Below, in pieces: positions 41,573-50,200 of a DNA stretch of 59,551 bases. A program made the translations under genes and the position numbers. Numbering within the stretch: position 1 is the stretch's first letter; each line of letters opens with the position of its first letter. Under the pieces are notes generated by a model that had not been told where the DNA came from, made no database searches, and saw only the letters and a program-made list of their open reading frames with translations. This DNA is from Gilliamella sp. Occ3-1 (GTDB taxonomy: Bacteria > Pseudomonadota > Gammaproteobacteria > Enterobacterales > Orbaceae): the NCBI RefSeq assembly GCF_001690655.1, contig NZ_LZHQ01000017.1, positions 1-59,551 on the forward strand. Reading direction: 5' to 3'.

Positions 41573-41836
41573 TTATTCACCAAAACCTGTCGCAAATAAT
41601 TCACGAATTTCGTCCATTGCAGCTTGTTCGTCTTCACCATCACAGATAATTTCAACAGTTGCCCCGCCTTTAACTCCTGCACCAAGCAAACCCATCATAC
41701 TTTTTAATTTAATTGCTTTATCATTATACACAAGCTCAATTGATGATTGATAACGACCTGCTAATTTAACTAGTGTTGTTACAGGGCGAGCATGCAAACC
41801 TGTTGAATTTTTTACTACCATTTGCTCTTTTAACAT
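41573..41836 (-). CDS. HPr-family phosphocarrier protein
   Basis: An 87-residue HPr. The phospho-accepting His15 is in STGLHARPV. The segment around Ser46 (IKLKSMMGLLGAGVKGGA) resembles Gram-positive HPr with its regulatory Ser46 rather than enteric PtsH (SAKSLFKLQTLGLTQG), and the end is FATGFGE. It is encoded alone, not with ptsI and crr. It could act with the nearby EIIA/EIIBC pair, or be a general HPr or NPr-like regulator; which one cannot be told without the rest of the genome. Confidence 0.9.
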   Translation of the reverse strand: MLKEQMVVKNSTGLHARPVTTLVKLAGRYQSSIELVYNDKAIKLKSMMGLLGAGVKGGATVEIICDGEDEQAAMDEIRELFATGFGE

Positions 41837-41974
41837 AATAAAGTCCTTATTTTTATCTTAAAGTTAATACAATACTTGTATTTATATCATAAATTAATCG
41901 ACTATGCTCCTTTTTTAAGAGTAAATTTGTATAATTTATATAAACCATATGTTTGTCTAAATTTGGTATGAAAG

Positions 41975-42913
41975 TTACACCCAAAAATAACGTACAACAT
42001 GAAAAAAGATAGGTGCTGCAAAACACACAGAATCTAAACGATCAAGCATTCCACCATGACCACTGATAAAATTTCCCCAATCTTTTATACCTTTATCACG
42101 TTTGATGGCTGACATAACCAGGCCTCCCAAAAAACCTAGTAACGTAACAATAAGTGAAATTAAACCTGCTTGTACAAAACTAAAAGGTGTTATCTTAAAT
42201 AGGCACGCACCTATTAAACTTGCTAATAAGGTTCCCCCAATAAACCCTTCAACCGTTTTAGATGGTGATAAATTTGGGATAATTTTGTGCTTACCAAATA
42301 ATTTGCCAAACACATATTGAAAGGTGTCTGAAAGTTCAATAATCAACAATAAAAAAGCAGTCAAAAGAAGATTACGATCTTGATAATTGTCGATTGGTAA
42401 TATTAATAGTGCTGGTACAAAAGAGATGTTATAAACTGTAATCATTAGTCCCCATTGCACTTTAGCCGTTCGTTCTAAAAAATTATTGGTTGAACCAGTT
42501 ATTGCCGCCAAAATGGCTAATAATAAAAAACCATAAACAGGAATAAAAACGCAAAACAATCCATACCACGACATAGCTACTAAAATATATTGCAAAGGTA
42601 AAGCTATAAAATAAGCAAACATCAAAGCATAAGAATCATAATGATTAACAGGCGTTATGGTTAAAAATTCACGTAAAGCAATGACAGATAATATAAAGAA
42701 CAGAAAAATTACAGCAAATTTGCCTAAAAAAAAAGCAATACTAATAACTGCTACCATTACCCACCATGCATTAATGCGAGTGTTGAGATTATCAATTACA
42801 CTATTTGAACTACCAAGAAGCCGTTTTAATAGCCAACCTACAGTAGAGGCAATGGCAAGAAAAATACCAATACCTAAAAATAGTAATAAAATATCAATTT
42901 GATGACTAGACAT
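41975..42913 (-). CDS. ynbB: CDP-diglyceride synthase-like protein YnbB
   Basis: A CdsA-family phosphatidate cytidylyltransferase, which would make CDP-diacylglycerol from phosphatidic acid and CTP. The 312-residue protein has about eight hydrophobic helices. The CdsA metal and CTP motifs are present: LSPSKTVEGFIGG and, near the end, KRDKGIKDWGNFISGHGGMLDRLDSVCF, whose SGHGGxLDRxDS is the family signature. It is distinct from the housekeeping cdsA by its ynb context. It is the last gene of the unit ynbA-C-D-(small membrane protein)-B, 68 bp after its neighbour. Confidence 0.9.
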   Translation of the reverse strand: MSSHQIDILLLFLGIGIFLAIASTVGWLLKRLLGSSNSVIDNLNTRINAWWVMVAVISIAFFLGKFAVIFLFFILSVIALREFLTITPVNHYDSYALMFAYFIALPLQYILVAMSWYGLFCVFIPVYGFLLLAILAAITGSTNNFLERTAKVQWGLMITVYNISFVPALLILPIDNYQDRNLLLTAFLLLIIELSDTFQYVFGKLFGKHKIIPNLSPSKTVEGFIGGTLLASLIGACLFKITPFSFVQAGLISLIVTLLGFLGGLVMSAIKRDKGIKDWGNFISGHGGMLDRLDSVCFAAPIFFHVVRYFWV

Positions 42914-42981
42914 TGTTGTTTCTCCTTTTTATTTATTTGCTATTAACGTAAAGCTTTTTTGCTATAACTTTATTATCAAGA

Positions 42982-43458
42982 CTAGATAATGCCACTAAAC
43001 CATGCTCCTATTAACAATATAATTTGTATAATCAGTGATGTTATTTGTTTTCTAAACAACCTTAATGTACCTTGTTGGCGTTCAATGATAGTTCGTTTTA
43101 TTAACTGATTGGACTTAATTAAATGAAGGGTTAACAGAACATTATCTAACTCAATAAGTGTATTGGAGAGTTGTTTGTTGCGAGTAGACAAATAATTAAA
43201 CAGTTGTTTATCAAATTGAATTCGTAATGTGTAATAAATCCCAATCAATCCCATAATAAAGGCAGCAAAACAAAATAAGGTTAATGGTAAAGCATCGTTA
43301 ATCATCCAATTTGAGATCAATCCAAAGCATAATGCTGTAATAGTAAAAATTAACAATAATAAACCAGTAGATAAACTGATAGTCAGTAAACTACAAAATG
43401 TCACAAGTGATGTTTGACAATCTGTTGTAAATTTTTTGGGTTCATCATGATTTAACAT
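42982..43458 (-). CDS. Small membrane protein of the ynb cluster, unrecognised
   Basis: I do not recognise this 158-residue protein. It has two adjacent N-terminal hydrophobic segments (about 22-46 and 54-76), a polar central helix with YLSTRNKQLSNTLIELDNVLLTLHLIKSNQLIKRTI, and a C-terminal hydrophobic segment (ITSLIIQIILLIGAWFSGII). The middle is probably cytoplasmic and coiled-coil-like. It overlaps ynbD by 14 bp, so it is translated as part of the same unit between ynbD and ynbB. The E. coli ynbABCD set has no such gene in between. Confidence 0.7.
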   Translation of the reverse strand: MLNHDEPKKFTTDCQTSLVTFCSLLTISLSTGLLLLIFTITALCFGLISNWMINDALPLTLFCFAAFIMGLIGIYYTLRIQFDKQLFNYLSTRNKQLSNTLIELDNVLLTLHLIKSNQLIKRTIIERQQGTLRLFRKQITSLIIQIILLIGAWFSGII

Positions 43459-44782
43459 ACTGACTTCCTTTTTTTATTTGTAAAAACCAGTCTAACAAAA
43501 TTATTCGTTGCTTGGCTGTAATAACAATTGTATGACGGCGTTCTTTTACCATACTTATTGCTTCATCTAAGTTCGATGCTCTTTTAGTTAACAATAACCA
43601 AGCAATAATAGCGGTAGCACTGCGCGAATATCCCAAAGCACAACAGACTAATAATTTACCTTTTTTGTAATACTGATTAATAATTTCAGCTGCTTGCTGA
43701 CATTGTTCAATCGTCAATGGCGTCATATCTAATACAGGGATGAGATTGTACTGACCATTAAAATGAGGAATTGGTAATTCAGCGCAAAGATCAACAATTG
43801 AGAAAAAATGATTTATGCGCAAAGTATTATTGGAAGGTATTCTACCTAAATAAACATTATCACAAATCAAATCTACCGACTTATTTTTAAATGTCCACAA
43901 TCGTGAATTAACCCATATAATCACAAAATAAGGCAGATATAAAATAGTAACTACAAGATTAAATTTTCCATTAGTCTGTTTTTGAAAACCGACTGTGCCA
44001 ACTAATAAATAGTTTACTGAAACTAATAAAAATGCAACAGAAAACCATAATAACCACAATGCCCATGAATAAAAGTAAATAGCAATAGAAAAGGAAAATG
44101 CGAACAGTAAAAAATAAACGCTACTCCAAAAATACTGCTTAGGTAATTGGTAATTTTTTATTGGTGATAGACTATCATCTGGCCATAACCAAATACAGAA
44201 ACATCCTACTCCGACCCCAGTAGGGACGTCAAAAAAGTGATGTTGCCAAGTTGTTAATACAGATAAAGCAATTAATAAACACCAAATATGTAAAATATAG
44301 CACCATACACCACGAAAATAGCTAGCATAAAATTGCCATAAAATAACCAATAATGTAATGTGAAGCGATGGCGCTTGATTAAAGGGTTTATCAAATCCCA
44401 TCAAAATATTAAATAATAATCCCGATAATCCATCTAATGTTGGGCGCTCAAAAGAAAACTTAAGCGGAAAAGCCAAAAAACAGATAATACAAATGATCTG
44501 AGCGGATAAAAGTCGAAGACAAAGTATTTTTAGAGCTCGATGAGAGCAAACAAGCAATATTGCTAGTCCATACATAAGGTCTATCGACCAATAAGGTACG
44601 ATAGACCAAGGCAATAACGGAATTGAATGCTCCCATTTAAAAACTATACTTCCTACATCACTACGTATAGAGGTAAACCAATTAGTAAAATTATAGCTAG
44701 TAAAAAAGAAAATAGCTAAACAAATTAACCATATAAACTTATAAATAGTTAGCTTATTAAATCCTAGTTTTACTTTATCCAT
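43445..44782 (-). CDS. ynbD: PAP2 / dual-specificity phosphatase fusion YnbD
   Basis: A 445-residue two-part membrane protein. The N-terminal ~260 residues have several helices and PAP2-like motifs in the AUR1/sphingomyelin-synthase form: PSLH at 138-141 instead of PSGH, and HHFFD at 181-185. The C-terminal ~150 residues are a dual-specificity phosphatase with CX5R (Cys381 to Arg387 in VCCALGYSRSA) and a possible general acid in VLDMTP. It could remove phosphate from a lipid phosphate such as PGP. It overlaps ynbC by one base (TAATG) and the next gene by 14 bp, so it is tightly coupled. Confidence 0.88.
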   Translation of the reverse strand: MDKVKLGFNKLTIYKFIWLICLAIFFFTSYNFTNWFTSIRSDVGSIVFKWEHSIPLLPWSIVPYWSIDLMYGLAILLVCSHRALKILCLRLLSAQIICIICFLAFPLKFSFERPTLDGLSGLLFNILMGFDKPFNQAPSLHITLLVILWQFYASYFRGVWCYILHIWCLLIALSVLTTWQHHFFDVPTGVGVGCFCIWLWPDDSLSPIKNYQLPKQYFWSSVYFLLFAFSFSIAIYFYSWALWLLWFSVAFLLVSVNYLLVGTVGFQKQTNGKFNLVVTILYLPYFVIIWVNSRLWTFKNKSVDLICDNVYLGRIPSNNTLRINHFFSIVDLCAELPIPHFNGQYNLIPVLDMTPLTIEQCQQAAEIINQYYKKGKLLVCCALGYSRSATAIIAWLLLTKRASNLDEAISMVKERRHTIVITAKQRIILLDWFLQIKKGSQYVKS

Positions 44783-46533
44783 TATCTAATTCGTTGTGCT
44801 AGCGATACAGTAAAAATCCCCCACTGATCAATACGCATTGTTATTTTTTTAAACCCAGCAGTTGCAACCAACTGATCCATTTCACGTTGAGTTCGCCTTC
44901 GCATAACCCATGGTTGACCATCACGATGTGATGTTAACGCCCTTGCTATAAACTCCAATTGGGGATGCCATGGCTGATTGGTATAAATTAAATATCCCCC
45001 TTCAGGTATTGAGTCAGCAAGGCCAGATAAAGAGTTACGTAGCAAATGATTATCATTAAACAGCTCATACAAACCAGATACAACAGCTAAAGTTGGTTTA
45101 GGTGATAATTGGGCTAGTTGCTCACGATTAAAAGCATCGCCTTTTTCAAAACGTGCTATATTTACTAATCCTTTCTCTTCTATTAATGTTTGACCTGCAA
45201 GCACATTAATATCACTATAATCTCGTAGTAAAATCGAATTGGGTTTATTGGCAATTTGATTAATCGTTTCTAAAATATAACGCCCATGCCCTGCTGCTAC
45301 ATCAACAATATCGATAGAATAGTTCTGATCATATAATTTATTGATAGCTAGTTTTAATAACTCTTCAAGATGTACTTTTCGTTGTCGAATTCCTCGCCAA
45401 CCAATAGATTGTAAATAAACATAATCAAAAAAACGCCCCAATTTTGATGTTCCCGATGGTTCATTACGGTAAACATAATCAAGCGTACTACCCGAATCAA
45501 ATCCCGTATCGATACCAAGCCTAATTCCGTCAGATATTTTACTGACATATTTTAAATTGGCTTTAATAAACTTCCAGTATATAGGTTTAATCAAACCCGA
45601 TGGAGGCATCGTTAAATTATCTGCTTCTTGCCTAGTATATCCTACAAGATCAGCATTAACTAATGGCGGTACACAAATTTGATTGGCGAAACAACCAATA
45701 ATAAATCGTCTTGCACGATCGATAGCGAATTTTCGTTCTTTTTCGCCAAATGTATCATGATAAAACCCTGGGAGAATGTGAAATTCTTTTTGTTGTGTGC
45801 CCAAATTATCGTAAAACTGTCTTTGCGGTTTTCGTCTTACTACATAATCCGATCCAGAAACTAACAATTGTGTTGGGACGGTAATTGCATTTGCATCTTT
45901 AACAACACGATCTGATACTGAATATAAATCAAGCAAAAGTCGTACAGAAATAGGTCGAGTAATTAATGGGTCTTTTGTAAACGAAGTTGCTCTTTCTAAA
46001 TCATGCGTTAATAAATTAGGTTTGACATAACTATTAACAAAAAAATTCCCTTTCAAATTATATAGTAATTTCAATCCTGGCACCGCTAATGGTACATATA
46101 ATTTTACGCTAAAAGCTGGTGAACCTAATACCAAGGCACGAATATTTGGCACATAGTCATGTACCCATGCCGAAGCAATCACAGCACCAACACTTTGGGC
46201 TATAATAGCAATATCTTCTTGACGGAGGTTATACTCCTGCATGATGTGTTCAATGAAACAGTTAGCATCTTTAATTAATGTTGCAAAATTAGGAGCATCA
46301 CCTCGCTCACCTTCTGATTGACCATTACCTCTAGCATCCCAAGCAAAGATTTGATAATCTGGTAGATTTAATTCATCAGCAAGATGTGCAACACGTCCTG
46401 AATGTTCATGCCCACGATGAAAAATGACTATTGCTTTAGGTTGATTAGCATTGCTATCAATAACAGACCAATAGCGATAGAATAACTGACAGCCATCATA
46501 ACTAATAAATGTTTTTTGTTGCTGTTGACGCAT
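44782..46533 (-). CDS. ynbC: Alpha/beta hydrolase - SAM methyltransferase fusion YnbC
   Basis: A 583-residue bifunctional protein. The N-terminal ~290 residues are a monoglyceride-lipase-like hydrolase: VIFHRGHEHSGR (oxyanion region), catalytic Ser114 in IAQSVGAV (the usual first Gly is Ala), Asp in LVSGSDYVV and His in LPGFYHDTFGE. The C-terminal ~270 residues are a class I SAM methyltransferase-like domain with VDVAAGHGRYILETI. It matches E. coli YnbC in length and layout. It starts 12 bp after ynbA and shares the TAATG junction with ynbD. Likely role: lysis and modification of lipid in the membrane, substrate unknown. Confidence 0.9.
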   Translation of the reverse strand: MRQQQQKTFISYDGCQLFYRYWSVIDSNANQPKAIVIFHRGHEHSGRVAHLADELNLPDYQIFAWDARGNGQSEGERGDAPNFATLIKDANCFIEHIMQEYNLRQEDIAIIAQSVGAVIASAWVHDYVPNIRALVLGSPAFSVKLYVPLAVPGLKLLYNLKGNFFVNSYVKPNLLTHDLERATSFTKDPLITRPISVRLLLDLYSVSDRVVKDANAITVPTQLLVSGSDYVVRRKPQRQFYDNLGTQQKEFHILPGFYHDTFGEKERKFAIDRARRFIIGCFANQICVPPLVNADLVGYTRQEADNLTMPPSGLIKPIYWKFIKANLKYVSKISDGIRLGIDTGFDSGSTLDYVYRNEPSGTSKLGRFFDYVYLQSIGWRGIRQRKVHLEELLKLAINKLYDQNYSIDIVDVAAGHGRYILETINQIANKPNSILLRDYSDINVLAGQTLIEEKGLVNIARFEKGDAFNREQLAQLSPKPTLAVVSGLYELFNDNHLLRNSLSGLADSIPEGGYLIYTNQPWHPQLEFIARALTSHRDGQPWVMRRRTQREMDQLVATAGFKKITMRIDQWGIFTVSLAQRIR

Positions 46534-46544
46534 ATTTCCCCTCG

Positions 46545-47153
46545 TTATTTTTGGACTTCTTGAATGCCATTTCGTATTCTGTTAATTACAGTACAAACAA
46601 GCAAAATACTAATGATCCATAATAGCGCATTGATGTAACTTAAAGGTAATAAATAAGTGGCAATCGCTAGACTAATTCCACCAAGCACAAATGCTCGATC
46701 GCTCTTACCCATTGGTCCATCATACCGCCGTGAAGCACCAATCATAACACCTAGCACGCCACTGTATTCTGTTAATAACGACAATAAAACCACTAAAATG
46801 ACTAAATAGTTATTGACACATTCAATTTGTGTAAAAATGAGTAACAATGCGCTATCAGACACAACATCACAAATTTCGTTTAAATAAGCACCTAAATTTG
46901 ATTTTTGGTAATATTCTCTTGCTAATATACCATCAATGGCATTAAGTGCCATACGGATAAACATCCATATTGGAATAAGAAAAAAAATCCATTGATATTT
47001 GGCTAATACTCCAACAATGAAAGCGATAAAAATCGATCCAAATCCAGCTATTAATGTTACTTGATTGGCTGTAAAATTTGCTTTATAAAGAGCATTGGCA
47101 TATGGTCTAAGTAATGCTTGAAATTTTGGTTTTAATTGATAAATCGACAACAC
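46545..47153 (-). CDS. ynbA: CDP-alcohol phosphatidyltransferase YnbA
   Basis: A 202-residue membrane protein with about six helices. The CDP-alcohol phosphotransferase motif D-x2-DG-x2-AR-x8-G-x3-D-x3-D is recognisable as NAIDGILAR...GAYLNEICD, but its first and third aspartates are Asn71 and Asn92; Asp74, Gly75, Ala78, Arg79, Gly88 and Asp96 are kept. Family members transfer a phosphatidyl group from CDP-diacylglycerol to an alcohol such as glycerol-3-phosphate or inositol phosphate. It is the first gene of the ynb run, 79 bp after a large activase gene. Confidence 0.88.
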   Translation of the reverse strand: MLSIYQLKPKFQALLRPYANALYKANFTANQVTLIAGFGSIFIAFIVGVLAKYQWIFFLIPIWMFIRMALNAIDGILAREYYQKSNLGAYLNEICDVVSDSALLLIFTQIECVNNYLVILVVLLSLLTEYSGVLGVMIGASRRYDGPMGKSDRAFVLGGISLAIATYLLPLSYINALLWIISILLVCTVINRIRNGIQEVQK

Positions 47154-47232
47154 AACTAACTGATCCTCCTTGTAAATGCATTACTATGAATAATTTTATA
47201 CATTATCACATAACCATAAGCCATTATAGTTA

Positions 47233-50200
47233 TTAAACAATACGTTGTAATTGCGTATACTTTAATGAGCTAACCATAAAATGTAAACGATTTAGCACGT
47301 TTACTTCTCCTGCCCCATCATCAAAATCCAAATACAATAAATTAAGTTTAGGATTTAAGTCGCGTATACGTTTTTCAACACCTTTTGAAACTACATGATT
47401 AGCAATACAGCCAAAAGGTTGCAAACTAATGACATTGTTAATACCATACTCAGCAAAACTCATGATGCCTGCTGGAATCAACCAGCCTTCTCCAAATTGG
47501 TTACTTAAATTAAGAATTTGTTCAGCTTTTTTTGCTATATCACGGATATTATGAAATGGTTGATAATATTTAAAATTAGCCAGAATTTGATTAGTTTTAT
47601 CAATATAACGTTGTGCAATCTTCTCAAAAAAGTGTAATAAATAGGAAAGATACCTTTTCGATTCAAGGTGATTATCAATATTACTATCAAAATTTACAAA
47701 GCCTTGAACAAAAAATTCGAGCATTGGAGGTATCACTGGCTCAATGCCTTGATCAATTAACCAATCAATACTGTGTTGGTTACCAAAATTATTATATTTA
47801 ACATAGATTTCACCTACAATACCAATTTGTGGGCAATTTTTGTTTAGAACTTCTACTTGGTTAAAATCAGCAACTGCTTCGGCTAATAGTGTATAAATTG
47901 CTTTATGACCTTTATACTGACTAATAGCCTGCTCTAATTTTCTTATGTAAAGATCCTTGAGTTGATCAACTTGTTGTTTTATCTTTGCTCTAGGCGCTAC
48001 AGCGTAATACATTTTAGCTAATGAATCAGTAAACAACATAGCAAAAAAAGAAGTTGGCAGTGCTTTAAGCCAATTAATTTTAAAACCTGGCTGTTCACTC
48101 TGATTCATGTTCTTAGGACTAAGTGATATGATTGGTATATCTTCAAAACCATTACTAATCATGGCCTTTTTAATTAATGATAGATAACTACTTGCACGAC
48201 ACTGTCCCCCTGTCTGAGTAATTCCAATCGCAACTTCGTCACGATTATACTTACCAGATTGAAGAGCTTTGATAATATCGCCAACAATAATGGTTGCTGG
48301 ATAGCAAATCTCGTTATTACAATATTTTAATCCCCACTCAACCGAAGTTTTATCTGGTTTTGGCAATGTTTCTAGTTTATAGCCCAATAATGCAAATACT
48401 GACGGTAAAATTGGCGAATAAAAGTCAGAAAGAAACGGAGCTAGTATCGTCCTACGCTGTTTATCTTGTTTATTAAAAATAGCTATCTTTTTACGTTCAA
48501 CAGATTTTAATGGCTGTTGGTGATTCATACGGATGGATTCAATTATTGACCGCAAACGTAAGCGAACGGATCCCGTTGCTGAAATTTCATCAACACGAAT
48601 AATCGTACAGGTTTTGCCTTTTGATTCTAATACCGCCTTACATTCATCGGTGACAATCGCATCAGGTCCGCAACCGAATGAATTGAGTTGAACGAATTGA
48701 ATATTATTTGCTTGTTGTGCCACAAAGGTTGCTGCAGCATATAAACGATTTGGATAACTCCACTGTGAACAAATTTGTAGTTCTGGTGACAATTGATTGA
48801 TCGCTCCCAATACCGAATCTTCAGTAATCACATCGCAACCAAGTGCATTTAAGATTTCGGGAGTTTTATGGTTTATTAAACTGTCACTATGATAAGGGCG
48901 CCCCGCTAAAACAAATACATAACGTCCTGTTTGTTTAGCATTATTTAAGACCTCAATTGCTTTATTATAAAGTGATTTTTTAAATTTAGATTGATCAATT
49001 ATTGCGCTAGAAAATGCTTTCTCTGCCACAGCTTTATTAATACCTAACGAAGTTAAATACTTAATACAGCCTTTTTTAAGTAATTTAATATTGGTGAAAT
49101 TAATAACCGGATGATCAATTGGCAAGCCATATTTAATTTCGGGATTAATCGCACTATTTACCACTTCAGCATAACTACTGACTATTGGACAGTTATAACT
49201 ATTCACAGCATTATCAAACTGCGCAGACTCAAAAACCACCATGGGCATAAAAATACGATCAACCTTTTGTTCAATAAGTTCCATAATGTGCCCATGTACC
49301 AACTTAGCAGGAAAACAAACACTATCAGACATGACTGTTCCTGCCCCTTTTTCATAAATAGCATTGGTCGAAAATGGCGAAAGAGTAACCTTAATGCCAC
49401 TGTGAGTTAATAACGTATGCCAAAAAGGAAAATTTTCGTATTGTCCTAACACTCGCGGAATGCCAATATTGATTTTTGCATTAGAAGTTGAAATTGCAAT
49501 ACGATCAAATAACAACGCATTTTTATAATCAAACATATTAAATGAATTGTTATCTTTTTGAGGATTATTACTTAAAAAACGTTCACATTTATTGCCTGAA
49601 TAATAGCGTTGCCCATTAGCAAAACGATAAATTACAATATCGCATTTATTTTCGCACCCTTTACAACGCGAAAGTTTAGCTTTGTTTTCTTCGGCTTTGT
49701 GTAAATTGTTTAAACCAATAAATGTTGATGCTATTGGGTTTTGTTGATAGTAATTTTTTGCTACTAATGCTGAGCCATAAGCCCCCATTAATTCAGGTAT
49801 ATTAGAACTCGTAATTTGTGCACCAGTTAATTGTTCTAACGCTCTAAAAACTGCTGAATTTTTAAAAGTTCCTCCTTGTACCACAATATGATCACCTAGT
49901 TTTCGCATATCGTGGAGTTTTAATACTTTGTGAATCGCATTTTTTATGACTGAAAAAGCCAACCCAGCTGAAATATCACCAACGGTAGCATTCTCGCGCA
50001 AAGCTTGTTTAACTTTAGAATTCATAAAAACAGTGCATCGTGTACCTAAATCGCAAGGGCTTATTGATTTACAAGCCGCATCAGCAAAGTCGATCGTATT
50101 AAAATTAAGTGACTTAGCAAATGTTTCAATAAACGACCCACATCCTGATGAACAAGCTTCATTAAGTTCAATATGATTAACAACACCATTGGATATGAAA

